In this document: piece after piece, positions 25,173 to 34,354 of the stretch
Numbering within the stretch: the first letter of the stretch is position 1
How the letters are laid out: every line of letters starts with the position of its first letter
Assembly (NCBI RefSeq): GCF_000531125.1
Contig: NZ_CBTK010000064.1
Span: forward strand, 1 to 42,553
Direction: 5' to 3'
Length of the DNA stretch: 42,553 bases
Source: Candidatus Contendobacter odensis Run_B_J11
Lineage (GTDB): Bacteria; Pseudomonadota; Gammaproteobacteria; Competibacterales; Competibacteraceae
The notes under the pieces: generated by a model
Told to the model about the DNA's origin: nothing
Databases searched by the model: none
What the model saw: the letters and a program-made list of their open reading frames with translations, nothing else
Program-made: the position numbers and the translations under genes

Positions 25173-28043
25173 ATGACCCCCGAAAAGTTCATCGATCTCT
25201 GGCGCGAGAATACGCTGAAAGAGCGCAGCGGCTCGCAGTCGCATTTCAATCAACTCTGCGACTTGCTGGGCGTAATCCAGCCAGCGATTGCCGATCCGCA
25301 TGGCGAGTGGTTCACTTTCGAGAAGGGGGCGAAGAAAACCGGCGGCGGTGATGGCTGGGCCGATGTGTGGAAAAAAGACTGCTTCGCCTGGGAGTACAAG
25401 GGCAAGCACAAAGACTTGAGCGCAGCCTTGCGCCAGTTACAGCAATACGCGCTGGCGCTGGATAACCCGCCGCTGCTGATCGTCTCCGACATGGCGACGA
25501 TTGAAATTCATACCCATTTCACCAACACCGTTCACACGGTGCGTCGGCTGGCGCTGGAGGATTTAGCCGATCCCGCGAAGCTGCAACTGCTGAAGTGGGC
25601 GTTCACCGAGCCAGAGCGGCTAAAGCCGACCGTCACCCGGCAGAAGGTTACCGAAGACGCGGCTACGATCCTGGGCGGTCTGGCGCAACGCCTGCGGCAA
25701 CGTGGCCACCCGCCGCTGGCGGTAGCGCACTTTATGACCCGGCTGCTGTTTTGTTTGTTCGCCGAGGACATCGGCCTGTTGCCGCATCGGCTATTCAGCG
25801 AGCTGCTGGCCCGCGCCCGCCCGTCACCCGCTGAATTTCTCTCCATGGCGGGCGATTTGTTTCGCGCCATGCACCAAGGCGGCCACTTTGGTCTGGACAA
25901 AATCGCTTGGTTCGACGGCGGACTGTTCGATGATGCCGCCTGCCTGCCGCTGCAACACACTGACCTTGACACGCTGCATTCTGCCGCCGCTCTGGACTGG
26001 TCGGAGATTGAACCGGCGATTTTCGGCACCCTGTTCGAGCGCGGCTTGGACCCGGACAAGCGCAGCCAGTTGGGCGCGCATTACACCGACGCCGGTTCCA
26101 TCGAACGGCTGATTGTGCCGGTGATCCGCGAACCGCTGTTAGCGGAGTGGGCGACGGTGAAGGCCGACATGGCGCTTCTGTTAGCCACGAAGAAGCCGAA
26201 ACGCATTCAGGCCGAGCAGACGCTGCAAGGCTTCCTGGAACGGTTGCGCACCTTCCGCGTCCTGGACCCGGCCTGCGGCTCCGGCAATTTCCTGTACGTC
26301 GCCTTGCGGACGCTGAAAGACCTTGAACACCAGGTCATGCTGGAAGCGGAGGCGCTGGGCTTGCAACGCGGCTTTCCCGCCGTTGGCCCGGAGGCGGTTG
26401 CGGGCATCGAGATCAACGACTATGCCGCCGAGCTGGCCCGGTTGACGGTCTGGATCGGCGAAATTCAATGGATGATCGGCCACGGCTACAACCTGAATGA
26501 ACAACCGATCCTCAAGCCGCTGAACCAGATTCTGTGCCGGGATGCGCTGCTGAACGATGATGGGATCGAAGCCACTTGGCCGGCGACCACGGTGATCGTC
26601 GGTAATCCGCCGTTTCTGGGCGACAAGAAACAGTTAGCCGCCTTGGGCGATGCGTACATAGCGACCTTGCGCCAGACCTATCAGTGCCGGGTTCCGGGCG
26701 CTGCGGATTTGGTTTGCTACTGGTTTGAGAAAGCGCGGGTGCTGATTGAAGCGGGTCACGTCCAGCGGGCAGGACTGGTCGCGACCAATTCCATTCGCGG
26801 CGGCGCGAATCGCAAGGTGCTGGAGCGGATTCTGAACACTGCCTCCCCCTTGACGGGGGAGGGTGGGGATGGGGGTGAAAAGCTGGCGATCTTCAATGCC
26901 TGGTCTGATCAGGAATGGTTCAATGAGGGCGCGGCGGTGCGGGTGTCGCTGGTGTGCTTCGGCAAGCAGGGCCACGGGCAGCCGGTGATACTGGATGGGC
27001 AGTCAGTGACAGCGATTCACGCGGATTTGAAGGGACGAAAGGAAGGCGATGACGGCAGCCTGGATTTAACGCAAGCCAAGCCGCTACTGGAAAACGCGGG
27101 TGTATCTTTCATCGGCACCCAAAAAAACGGTCCCTTCAACATTGCCGGTGACTTGGCGCGACAGTGGCTAAAATTACCGAACCCTAACGGTCGACCCAAT
27201 AGCGACGTGTTGCATCCATGGGCAAACGGGATGGATATTAATCGTAGATATTCAGATACATGGATTATTGACTTCGGTGTGAGTATGCCGGAAGCACAGG
27301 CAGCTTTATATGAAGCCCCGTTTGAATACTCAGCTAAATACATCAAACCGCTACGGGTCGGTAAGCGAGAAGATCGGGCAAATCAACGCTGGTGGTTAAT
27401 GCAGAGGTCAAGACCTGAACTACGCACTGCTTTACAGTCTTTAGGCCGATTCATTGCGACTTCGATGGTCTCAAAATACCGTTTCTTTGTCTGGCTAGAC
27501 AAAATCCAGCTTCCTGAAAATCTGGTCGTGGTCATCGCTCGTGACGACGACACCACCTTTGGCATCTTGCATTCCCGCTTCCATGAACTGTGGGCGCTGC
27601 GAACGTGTACATGGCTTGGCAAAGGCAACGATTCCCGCTACACGCCCACGACCTGCTTTGAAACCTTCCCGTTCCCGGATGGCTTGCAGCCGAACATTCC
27701 GGCCAGCGCCTATGTCGATGATCCCCGCGCTCAAGTTATTGCCGCCGCCGCTCAAAAACTCAACGAACTGCGGGATAACTGGCTGAATCCGCCGCAATGG
27801 GTGGATCGCCTTCCCGAAGTCGTGCCCGGTTATCCCGACCGACTCATTCCGAAACCGGAACATGCGGCTGAACTAAAGAAGCGCACCTTGACGAACCTGT
27901 ACAATCAGCGCCCGGCGTGGCTGGCGAACGCTCACCGCGATCTCGATCACGCGGTGGCTGCTGCTTACGGCTGGCCGGTGGATTTGAGCGATGATAAGGT
28001 TTTGCGGCGCTTGCTGGCGTTGAACCGGGAACGCGCTGTTTAG
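25173..28043 (+). CDS. MmeI-like single-chain restriction-modification enzyme (type IIL/IIG)
   Basis: The 956-aa protein has the type IIL layout. An N-terminal PD-(D/E)XK nuclease has Asp64, Glu74 and Lys76 (GWADVW...FAWEYKGKHKDL). A helical connector follows, then an adenine methyltransferase with motif I VLDPACGSGNFLY (363-375) and motif IV NPPF (478-481), and a target-recognition region near the C-terminus. One protein would both methylate and cut, so no partner gene is needed, and none is seen. Residues 557-569 are encoded by a dispersed GC-rich hairpin repeat inserted in frame. The recognition-domain part (about 27100-27560) is visibly AT-richer than the rest. The stop overlaps that of the convergent GH31 gene. 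The start has no clear Shine-Dalgarno sequence. Confidence 0.87.
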   Translation: MTPEKFIDLWRENTLKERSGSQSHFNQLCDLLGVIQPAIADPHGEWFTFEKGAKKTGGGDGWADVWKKDCFAWEYKGKHKDLSAALRQLQQYALALDNPPLLIVSDMATIEIHTHFTNTVHTVRRLALEDLADPAKLQLLKWAFTEPERLKPTVTRQKVTEDAATILGGLAQRLRQRGHPPLAVAHFMTRLLFCLFAEDIGLLPHRLFSELLARARPSPAEFLSMAGDLFRAMHQGGHFGLDKIAWFDGGLFDDAACLPLQHTDLDTLHSAAALDWSEIEPAIFGTLFERGLDPDKRSQLGAHYTDAGSIERLIVPVIREPLLAEWATVKADMALLLATKKPKRIQAEQTLQGFLERLRTFRVLDPACGSGNFLYVALRTLKDLEHQVMLEAEALGLQRGFPAVGPEAVAGIEINDYAAELARLTVWIGEIQWMIGHGYNLNEQPILKPLNQILCRDALLNDDGIEATWPATTVIVGNPPFLGDKKQLAALGDAYIATLRQTYQCRVPGAADLVCYWFEKARVLIEAGHVQRAGLVATNSIRGGANRKVLERILNTASPLTGEGGDGGEKLAIFNAWSDQEWFNEGAAVRVSLVCFGKQGHGQPVILDGQSVTAIHADLKGRKEGDDGSLDLTQAKPLLENAGVSFIGTQKNGPFNIAGDLARQWLKLPNPNGRPNSDVLHPWANGMDINRRYSDTWIIDFGVSMPEAQAALYEAPFEYSAKYIKPLRVGKREDRANQRWWLMQRSRPELRTALQSLGRFIATSMVSKYRFFVWLDKIQLPENLVVVIARDDDTTFGILHSRFHELWALRTCTWLGKGNDSRYTPTTCFETFPFPDGLQPNIPASAYVDDPRAQVIAAAAQKLNELRDNWLNPPQWVDRLPEVVPGYPDRLIPKPEHAAELKKRTLTNLYNQRPAWLANAHRDLDHAVAAAYGWPVDLSDDKVLRRLLALNRERAV
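26842..26877. repeat. Dispersed GC-rich hairpin repeat inserted in frame in the restriction enzyme gene
   Basis: CCTCCCCC TTGAC GGGGGAGG (26842-26862) is a perfect 8-bp stem, followed by GTGGGGATGGGGGTGA. It matches the urtA-urtB gap repeat read on its minus strand. It encodes the low-complexity stretch ASPLTGEGGDGGE (residues 557-569) within the methyltransferase region without breaking the frame. Confidence 0.65.
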
Positions 28044-30421
28044 GCCCGTACCGGCCATTGCCGACACAGCCATTCGCGCCGTTCGGTTTGCAGTGATCGG
28101 ATGACGGTGCGGCCATTGACGGTGAATTCCAGTTCCCGCAGTTCCGGGCGACCATAAACCACTGGGATAAAGCGCACCGTATCCGGTGGATAAGCGCCCG
28201 ATTCGGCAATTTCCACCTGCAACCGCTCGCCTGCACTATCCGCCGAGATGTGGGCAATACCGTAAGCGCCAGCTTGATAACGCCGCGTTTCCTGGTCATC
28301 CAGCACATACTCGAACCGCGCCGGTTTTTCCCGACAGAACAGATGCAATTCGACCGTGCTTAAATCCATGATGCTGTTGTGCAACGGCCCGGCGTAGTAC
28401 GGCACGACTGCCCCATCGCGGACGAACAGCGGCAACTCATCCAAGGCGGCGGCATACGACACAAGCTGGCCGCCTTCAACCCACTCGCCCCGATTCAGAT
28501 CAAACCAGAAACCCGGCGGCAGACGTATTGCCCGTTCCTGCATCTTCACTCCGGCGCGAACGATTTCCGGCCCTTGCCCTTCGCCGTGCAGAATCGGCGC
28601 GACCAGCAGGGCATCGCCAACCAGATACTGATCGTCCAGATTCACATATTCCGGCCCGGCGTAGTGATACAGCAGCGGACGCATCACCGGATCGCCGCTG
28701 CGCCAGTGGGCGAAAAAACACTGATACAAATACGGCAGCAAGCGGTAGCGGCTGCGAATCGCGCCCCGAATTGCCACCAGCGGCTCCAGCCCGAACTGCC
28801 ACGGTTCCTGCGAGCGGGAATGGCGGATGGAATGGTTGCGGAAGAATGGAAATAGACAGCCGGCCTGATGCCAGCGCACCAGTAATTCGGCGCTGGTGTC
28901 GTCCATGAAGCCGCCCACATCCGGCCCATTGAACGCTGCGCCGGACAGGCTCAGATTCAGCGAACACGGCAGCGCCATCCGCAGATGCTTCCAGTTGCTG
29001 GCGTTATCGCCGGTCCACACCGCACTGTAGCGTTGGGTGCCGGCGCAGGCGCTGCGAGTCAACAGGAAAGGGCGGCCCTCAGGATCGAGCCGATCACACG
29101 CTTGCCGGCTGGCCATCGCCATGAAATGAGCGTACTGGTTGTGATAGCGATCATGCGGGATCGCGCCGTGATTGAAGCGCATCTCCTCGGTGCGGCTGTA
29201 GCCGGTAGCGGGATCGTTCATGTCCAGCCACACCCCGTCCACCGCGCTGGCACGCAGAAAATCCGCCAACCGGCCCGCCCACCAGTCGCGGGTCGTCTCC
29301 AGCGTGAAATCAGGAAACACGGTATCGCCGGGCCAGACCTTGCCCACATACTCCCGCCCGCTGGCGGTCTGGCAGAACGCCGCCTGTTCCCGGCCGCTGT
29401 CATACACCGCGTAGCCAGGTTCGCGCTTGACGCCGGGATCAATAATCGTCACGGCGCGAATGCCGACCGCTTTCAAATCACGATTGAGCGCAGCGGGATC
29501 GGGAAAATCGACCCGATCCCAGGTGAACAGCCGGCAGCCGTCCATATAATCAATGTCGTACCACAAGGCGCTGACCGGCACCTCGGCGGCGGCGAACTGC
29601 GCCGCCAGTTCTCGAAACTCTGCTTCGTACTGATAACCCCAGCGGCACTGGTGATAGCCCAGCGCCCATAATGGCGGCAGCGGCGCCCGTCCGGTCAACG
29701 TCGCATAGCGCCGCGTCACCTCTGCCAAACTCGGCCCGGCCACAAGGTAAAGGTCAGTCGTGCCGCCGAGGGACTGATACCAGAATTCGCCGGACTGACT
29801 CTTGCCAGCGTCCAGAATCGCCCGACCTGGGTTGTCGAAGAACAGCCCCAGAAACCGCTCGCCCGTTTTGAGAATGGCGAAGGGAATGGCGACATAGGTC
29901 GGATCGTAGTCGTCACGACTGTAGGTGTGCCGAAACATCGCCACCACATCCACGGTCAGGCAATCAGCGCTATCGCCCAGCTTGTTGAGGCGTTTGGTGC
30001 GCTCGCCAAAGCCGTAGCAACCGTCAATGTCGCTCAGAGCGAAATTGAGTAACAAATTCTCGCTGCGGCAACCAATACCCGCAGTGACCGTTGCCAAGGT
30101 GAAATCGGCCCGTTCCAGCCGCAATTGCGTTGTACTCAGTTCGACCCTTCCGGCTTCTGCGGCGAAAAGCGCCGTTTCCGTGTCCAACCGCGCTATAACC
30201 GGTCGCCCCTCGCGCCATTCCGGCAGCACGGCATCGGAATACTGGTGTGAATCATCAACCTGAGCGTTCTCGAAGCGCAGCCGCAAACAGCCCTCGGCGA
30301 CATCGGCGCAGCGAACCCGCAACTGGACACCACGCCCGATGAGTTCAACGGTATCGCCTGCGACGGTCAGCGTATCGGCATAGTCAAAATTGAGCGGATG
30401 GATTTTCTGGCCGAAGAACAT
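28040..30421 (-). CDS. Glycoside hydrolase family 31 (alpha-glucosidase/alpha-xylosidase type)
   Basis: GH31 enzymes remove alpha-linked glucosyl or xylosyl units from oligosaccharides with retention. The 793-aa protein has the N-terminal beta-sandwich, with the family motif CYGFGERTKRLNK (135-147). The TIM barrel carries PLPPLWALGYHQCRWGY (247-263), the catalytic nucleophile Asp400 in GVWLDMNDP and the acid/base Asp472 in WTGDN. The C-terminal beta domains end the protein. There is no signal peptide, so it is probably cytoplasmic and may act on glycogen or maltodextrin breakdown products; the exact substrate cannot be read. The TAA stop overlaps the TAG stop of the convergent restriction enzyme gene in a shared TTAG. 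Confidence 0.93.
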   Translation of the reverse strand: MFFGQKIHPLNFDYADTLTVAGDTVELIGRGVQLRVRCADVAEGCLRLRFENAQVDDSHQYSDAVLPEWREGRPVIARLDTETALFAAEAGRVELSTTQLRLERADFTLATVTAGIGCRSENLLLNFALSDIDGCYGFGERTKRLNKLGDSADCLTVDVVAMFRHTYSRDDYDPTYVAIPFAILKTGERFLGLFFDNPGRAILDAGKSQSGEFWYQSLGGTTDLYLVAGPSLAEVTRRYATLTGRAPLPPLWALGYHQCRWGYQYEAEFRELAAQFAAAEVPVSALWYDIDYMDGCRLFTWDRVDFPDPAALNRDLKAVGIRAVTIIDPGVKREPGYAVYDSGREQAAFCQTASGREYVGKVWPGDTVFPDFTLETTRDWWAGRLADFLRASAVDGVWLDMNDPATGYSRTEEMRFNHGAIPHDRYHNQYAHFMAMASRQACDRLDPEGRPFLLTRSACAGTQRYSAVWTGDNASNWKHLRMALPCSLNLSLSGAAFNGPDVGGFMDDTSAELLVRWHQAGCLFPFFRNHSIRHSRSQEPWQFGLEPLVAIRGAIRSRYRLLPYLYQCFFAHWRSGDPVMRPLLYHYAGPEYVNLDDQYLVGDALLVAPILHGEGQGPEIVRAGVKMQERAIRLPPGFWFDLNRGEWVEGGQLVSYAAALDELPLFVRDGAVVPYYAGPLHNSIMDLSTVELHLFCREKPARFEYVLDDQETRRYQAGAYGIAHISADSAGERLQVEIAESGAYPPDTVRFIPVVYGRPELRELEFTVNGRTVIRSLQTERREWLCRQWPVRA

Positions 30422-30558
30422 GACAGTGATTCTCCAAGCAAGCGCTGGTGAGGGTTGCTAAATTTCGGTGAGGGCCCTCAAATATTATGCTTCAATATCA
30501 ATCAGTGGGTTTATGCGAGCCACTAACAACCATTGCTCTTTTGACAGGAGAAATTCCC

Positions 30559-30603
30559 ATGTTTTGTCGGTATTCGTCCCCTTCCCCTATTCAATACTTC
30601 TGA
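30559..30603 (+). other. Orphan start resembling the 5' end of the repeat-protein gene at 40910
   Basis: A 14-codon frame (MFCRYSSPSPIQYF) follows CAGGAG. The stretch from about 30543 to 30590 closely resembles the start of the exported repeat-protein gene at 40910 (CAGGAAAAATCCCCATG then TTTCGTCGG). It looks like the leftover beginning of a duplicated gene whose coding part was replaced by the CAP-domain gene starting at 30676, or a leader peptide. Nothing else is seen in the 30422-30675 gap. Confidence 0.4.
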
Positions 30604-30675
30604 CAGTTTTTTTCGTTAAAAATCAACAAATTATCTTTCATAGGCATCATTAAATTCAACTCAGGGTTTAAACTA

Positions 30676-32436
30676 ATGAAACCACGTTTACGATATATGC
30701 TGTTGACTTTACTGGCGTTTTTTTGGCTGCCCGCTACTCAGGCAGCGCCTGCATTGACCTCTTCGCCAATCACTGTCCCTCAAACAAGCGGAAGCATTAG
30801 TACGCCGATTTTTGAATCGGGAATCACTGCTCAAACACGGCAACTGATTCAACCCGCTGCCGCGCAACCAATGCTCTTCACGCATGGAGACCCCAGTCCC
30901 AATGAGCAGTATCTATTGGAGCTGGTCAACCGGGCGCGAGCCAACCCTGCTGCGGAAGCAGCCCGCTTGGGCATTGATCTGAACCAAGGGCTTGCTCCGG
31001 GCACCATTACCACCGCTCCCAAACCTCCGCTGGCCTTGCAACCGCAACTGATCACTACCGCTCGTGCCCACAGCCAGTGGATGCTGGATACGGACACTTT
31101 CAGTCATACCGGCGTAGCGGGCAGCAGCCCAGGGGATCGCATGGAAAGCGCCGGTTATCCATTCAGCGGGAGCTGGACATGGGGTGAAAACATTGCTTGG
31201 CAAGGTACAACGGGAACGATCCAGGTCACGGAATCCACTGCCTCAATGCATGATGGCTGGTTTTTGAGCGCGGGACATCGTGCCAATCTGATGAATGCCA
31301 GTTTTGATGAGGTCGGGATGGGTTTGTTGACTGGACGGTTTGAGAGTTGGAATGCCTTGATGGGTACCCAAGACTTTGCCCGCAGTGATGGAACGCCTGG
31401 ACCGTTGCTGACGGGCGTCGTCTATGAAGACTTGAATGGCAACGATTTTTATGACGTGGGCGAAGGCGTAGCCAACGTGACTGTTCGGCTGACTGGTGGA
31501 GCCTACTATGCAGTGACTTCCACTTCTGGAGGATTTGCCCTCCCCTACACCAGCGGCGGCGGTACCGGGCAATTGGATGTGATTTTCTCCGACGGCTCTA
31601 TTCCAGCGCCTGCAACCAGGACGGTGACCGGCACTGGGCAAAATGTGAAGCTGGACTTTGTGGTCAATGGCGAATCGCCGCCTACTTCTGCTGCCGTCGG
31701 CGTGTTCCGCAACGGCCAGTGGTTCCTCGATGCCAACGGCAACGGCACTTGGGAGGGCTGCGGCACCGAATTCTGCTTTACCGGCTTTGGTCAGGCCGGT
31801 GATATGCCCGCCTCCGGCAACTGGGACGGCGGCAGCAAGAGCTACATCGGGGTGCTGCGTTCCGGCACTGGCGAATGGTTCATTGACCGCAACGGCAACC
31901 GGCAATGGGATGGCTGCGTCGCTGACGGCTGCTATGTCGGCTTTGGTGCGCCCGGTGACCTACCCGTAGCGGGCGATTGGCACGGCACCGGCTTTGCCAA
32001 AATAGGAGTCTTCCGCAACGGGCAGTGGTTCCTCGATGCCAATGGCAACGGCAAATGGGACGGCTGCGGCACCGATCTCTGCCTGAGCTTCGGCCAAGCT
32101 CTTGATTTGCCGGTGGCAGGTAACTGGAATGGCGGTGTTCCGGCGGGGGTCGGCGTATTCCGCGCCGGGACCTGGTATCTGGACTATAACGGCAACGGGC
32201 AATGGGACGGCTGCGGTGTGGATCGCTGCTACTTCGGCAGCTTCGGCCAGGCGGGCGATTTACCCGCAGCGGGCGACTGGAACGGCGACGGCAAAGCCAA
32301 GGTCGGGGTATTCCGCAATGGCACCTGGTTCCTCGACTACAACGGCAACGGCGCATGGGACGGCTGTAGCGTGGATCGCTGCTACTTCGGCAGCTTCGGC
32401 CAGCAAGGGGATTTGCCGGTCGCCGGCAAGTGGTAA
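30676..32436 (+). CDS. Exported CAP-domain protein with Cna_B-like domain and five C-terminal repeats
   Basis: The 586-aa precursor has a signal peptide (1-24, ending ATQAA). Residues about 75-235 form a CAP (SCP/PR1-like) domain with the putative site residues His132 (RAHSQWM), Glu171 (WGENIAW) and His201 (SAGHRANLM). Residues about 245-332 resemble a Cna_B/SdrD_B beta domain (VVYEDLNGNDFYDVGEGVAN). From 341 to the end come five repeats of about 49 residues, each with VGVFRNGxWFLDxNGN, WDGCxxxxC and FGQxGDLPVAGxW. The same five repeats in the same order end the subtilisin gene. CAP domains bind lipids or are proteases in various families; which applies here is unknown. CAGGG lies 9 bases before the ATG. 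Confidence 0.85.
   Translation: MKPRLRYMLLTLLAFFWLPATQAAPALTSSPITVPQTSGSISTPIFESGITAQTRQLIQPAAAQPMLFTHGDPSPNEQYLLELVNRARANPAAEAARLGIDLNQGLAPGTITTAPKPPLALQPQLITTARAHSQWMLDTDTFSHTGVAGSSPGDRMESAGYPFSGSWTWGENIAWQGTTGTIQVTESTASMHDGWFLSAGHRANLMNASFDEVGMGLLTGRFESWNALMGTQDFARSDGTPGPLLTGVVYEDLNGNDFYDVGEGVANVTVRLTGGAYYAVTSTSGGFALPYTSGGGTGQLDVIFSDGSIPAPATRTVTGTGQNVKLDFVVNGESPPTSAAVGVFRNGQWFLDANGNGTWEGCGTEFCFTGFGQAGDMPASGNWDGGSKSYIGVLRSGTGEWFIDRNGNRQWDGCVADGCYVGFGAPGDLPVAGDWHGTGFAKIGVFRNGQWFLDANGNGKWDGCGTDLCLSFGQALDLPVAGNWNGGVPAGVGVFRAGTWYLDYNGNGQWDGCGVDRCYFGSFGQAGDLPAAGDWNGDGKAKVGVFRNGTWFLDYNGNGAWDGCSVDRCYFGSFGQQGDLPVAGKW
31696..32433 (+). repeat. Five-unit repeat module, copy 1 (in the CAP protein)
   Basis: Five tandem units of about 49 codons begin at residues 341, 391, 443, 492 and 543. 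Each has an aromatic/Gly strand (GVFRNGxWFLD), an Asn/Gly turn (DxNGNGxW), a Cys pair (DGC then C after 4-8 residues) and the strand-turn FGQxGDLPVAGDW. The units differ from each other but match, unit for unit, those at 37147-37887 and 41015-41779. Five blades of four strands would fit a five-bladed propeller; that fold is inference. Confidence 0.85.
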
Positions 32437-32518
32437 AACTCTCCCAAACTCGCCAATAGTTTCACTCCCGGTAGCCTTACTCCTGCCGGCCGCTTTGAAG
32501 CGATGAGCGTTAGAAACC

Positions 32519-32546
32519 AAGCCGGGGATCGCACCCCGGCTTTTTT
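32519..32546 (+). terminator. Rho-independent terminator after the CAP protein gene
   Basis: AAGCCGGGG ATCGCA CCCCGGCTT forms a strong stem of about 9 bp followed by a T-run (CTTTTTT), about 85 bases past the stop codon. It is a textbook intrinsic terminator. Confidence 0.88.
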
Positions 32547-32669
32547 AATGCGGCGGCAAAGCCACCACCCCGGTTATACCGTTTCTCATTAGATTCAACG
32601 GCTTTGCAAATCGCACCGGCGCAGAACCTTCCCCTGGCGCATCAACCGACCTCAAACCAAATCAGGGAT

Positions 32670-32747
32670 GGGTAGGGTGGATAAGGCGCTTTGCGCCGCA
32701 TCCACCAAGCGGCTAAGGTGGATGCGCTACGCTTATCCACCCTACCC
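32670..32747. repeat. Long imperfect inverted repeat (cruciform-type dispersed element)
   Basis: GGGTAGGGTGGATAAG at 32670-32685 pairs with CTTATCCACCCTACCC at 32732-32747. Inside it, CGCATCCACC pairs with GGTGGATGCG around AAGCGGCTAA, giving an interrupted hairpin of about 78 bases. It looks like a REP-type extragenic repeat of the GGGTAGGGTGG kind. The rest of the 32437-32834 gap holds the terminator above and a short CCCCCTTT...AAAGGGGGG hairpin near 32779-32802. Confidence 0.7.
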
Positions 32748-32834
32748 TTCGTCAATCCCGCCCGGTTAAAATAACAGCCCCCTTTAACAAAGGGGGGAGC
32801 CTGCGGTTCAAAAAACTCTACCGGCTGAACCCGC

Positions 32835-34268
32835 ATGACCGAACCCCTGATCGCATTGCTCTCACTGGCCTGGCTGCTGTGGATCGCGCTGGTTGCGGTC
32901 GGGCTGATTCTGGAGCGGCGCTCACCGACCGCCACCTTGGCCTGGCTGCTGGCGCTACTGTTCATGCCCTACTTCGGGTTTCTGGTGTACCTGCTGTTCG
33001 GGCCACGCCGGCTGCATCGGCGGCGGCGGCGCTATGGCCGTGCCCGTGCCCGCTTAATCCAGTCTACCCACCACCTGCGCCCCGGCTACACTCCATCCGG
33101 CTTCCCGACTGCTGGCCTGGAACGGCAACTGGCGCGACTGCTGGAACGACTCGGCCAAGGCGCACTCAGCCCGGCTACCGCAGTTACGGTGCTGGAAAGC
33201 GGTGACGCCTGCTTTCAGGCGCTGGAAACCGCTATCGTCGCTGCCCAGCACCACGTCCATCTCGAATACTACCTGTGGCAACCGGATCGGGTCGGAACCC
33301 GATTGCGCGATCTGCTGATAGAAAAAGCCCGGGCGGGAATCGCGGTACGGCTGCTGCTCGATCCGATGGGATCGAACCGGATTAGCCGCCGTTTCCTGCA
33401 ACCGCTGCGGGATGCGGGCGGAATGACCGCTTGGTTTAATCCGCTCCGGTTGCGCCGACTGCGACCGAATCACGTCAATTTCCGCACTCACCGCAAGATC
33501 GTGGTTTGCGATGGTCGGATCGGGTTCATTGGCGGTATCAACGTCAGCGATGCACACAGCACCCGTTGCAGCGGCGTAACCGCTTGGCGCGACACCCATT
33601 TACGCATTGAGGGCGAACCGGTACACCGGCTGCACTTCATTTTTCTGGAAGACTGGTATTTCGCCACCGATCACGCGCCCTTCCAACCGGAATTTTTCCC
33701 GCAGTTCCCCCCGCATTCGGCGGGACCTTGGCTGCAAATCGTCGAATCCGGTCCTGATAACGACCGCTATGCCATTGCCCAATGCTTCTTTGCCGCCATC
33801 AGCGGTGCCCAGCGACAGGTGTTGCTATCCACGCCCTATTTCGTCCCGAACGAGGCGCTGAACATGGCCTTGAGGAGCGCGGCTCTGCGTGGGGTGGAGG
33901 TGAAGCTACTGACGCCCAAACGCAGCGACTCGCGGCTGGTCACAGCCGCCGCCCACAGTTACTACGATGAACTGATCAGCGCTGGAGTCCTGATTCACCA
34001 ATATGGCCCGCCGATGCTGCATACCAAACTGCTGGTGATAGACGAACGCATCGCGGCCATCGGCAGCGCCAATTTCGACCACCGCAGTTTGGCGTTGAAT
34101 TTCGAGGTAGTGGCCGTCCTCTACGATGCCGGACTGGCGATACGACTGGCGCGCAGTTTTAGCGCCGACTTGCGACAGGCTCAGCGCTATGTCAAACCCG
34201 GTCGCCGCGCTTCGCTAGGCCAGCGGTTGGCAGAAGCCACCGCCCGGCTGTTATCGCCGCTGTTGTGA
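32835..34268 (+). CDS. cls: Cardiolipin synthase (phospholipase D family)
   Basis: The enzyme joins two phosphatidylglycerols to make cardiolipin and glycerol in the inner membrane. The 477-aa protein has two N-terminal membrane segments (about 4-25 and 34-56) and two HKD motifs: His219-x-Lys221-x4-Asp226 (THRKIVVCDGRIGFIGG) and His396-x-Lys398-x4-Asp403 (LHTKLLVIDERIAAIGSANF). Length and layout match ClsA. No clear Shine-Dalgarno sequence precedes the ATG. It stands alone between repeat-bearing gaps, and its link to the neighbouring exported repeat proteins is probably incidental. Confidence 0.93.
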   Translation: MTEPLIALLSLAWLLWIALVAVGLILERRSPTATLAWLLALLFMPYFGFLVYLLFGPRRLHRRRRRYGRARARLIQSTHHLRPGYTPSGFPTAGLERQLARLLERLGQGALSPATAVTVLESGDACFQALETAIVAAQHHVHLEYYLWQPDRVGTRLRDLLIEKARAGIAVRLLLDPMGSNRISRRFLQPLRDAGGMTAWFNPLRLRRLRPNHVNFRTHRKIVVCDGRIGFIGGINVSDAHSTRCSGVTAWRDTHLRIEGEPVHRLHFIFLEDWYFATDHAPFQPEFFPQFPPHSAGPWLQIVESGPDNDRYAIAQCFFAAISGAQRQVLLSTPYFVPNEALNMALRSAALRGVEVKLLTPKRSDSRLVTAAAHSYYDELISAGVLIHQYGPPMLHTKLLVIDERIAAIGSANFDHRSLALNFEVVAVLYDAGLAIRLARSFSADLRQAQRYVKPGRRASLGQRLAEATARLLSPLL

Positions 34269-34354
34269 GCGGAACTGCCGGGTTCTAACTACAATTTCCT
34301 GAATAACAGGACTTTTGCTTTGGTGTCCAAACCAGTTCTATTGTGCGGACAGCG

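Noticed and set aside
25173-28043. Possible member of a BREX or DISARM defence cluster
   Set aside because: None of the other genes of those systems is nearby, and the N-terminal nuclease plus methyltransferase layout fits a self-contained MmeI-like enzyme.
31696-32433. CRISPR or satellite-like array
   Set aside because: The repetition is codon-periodic within a protein, with diverged units and no spacers; no CRISPR array is seen anywhere in the window.
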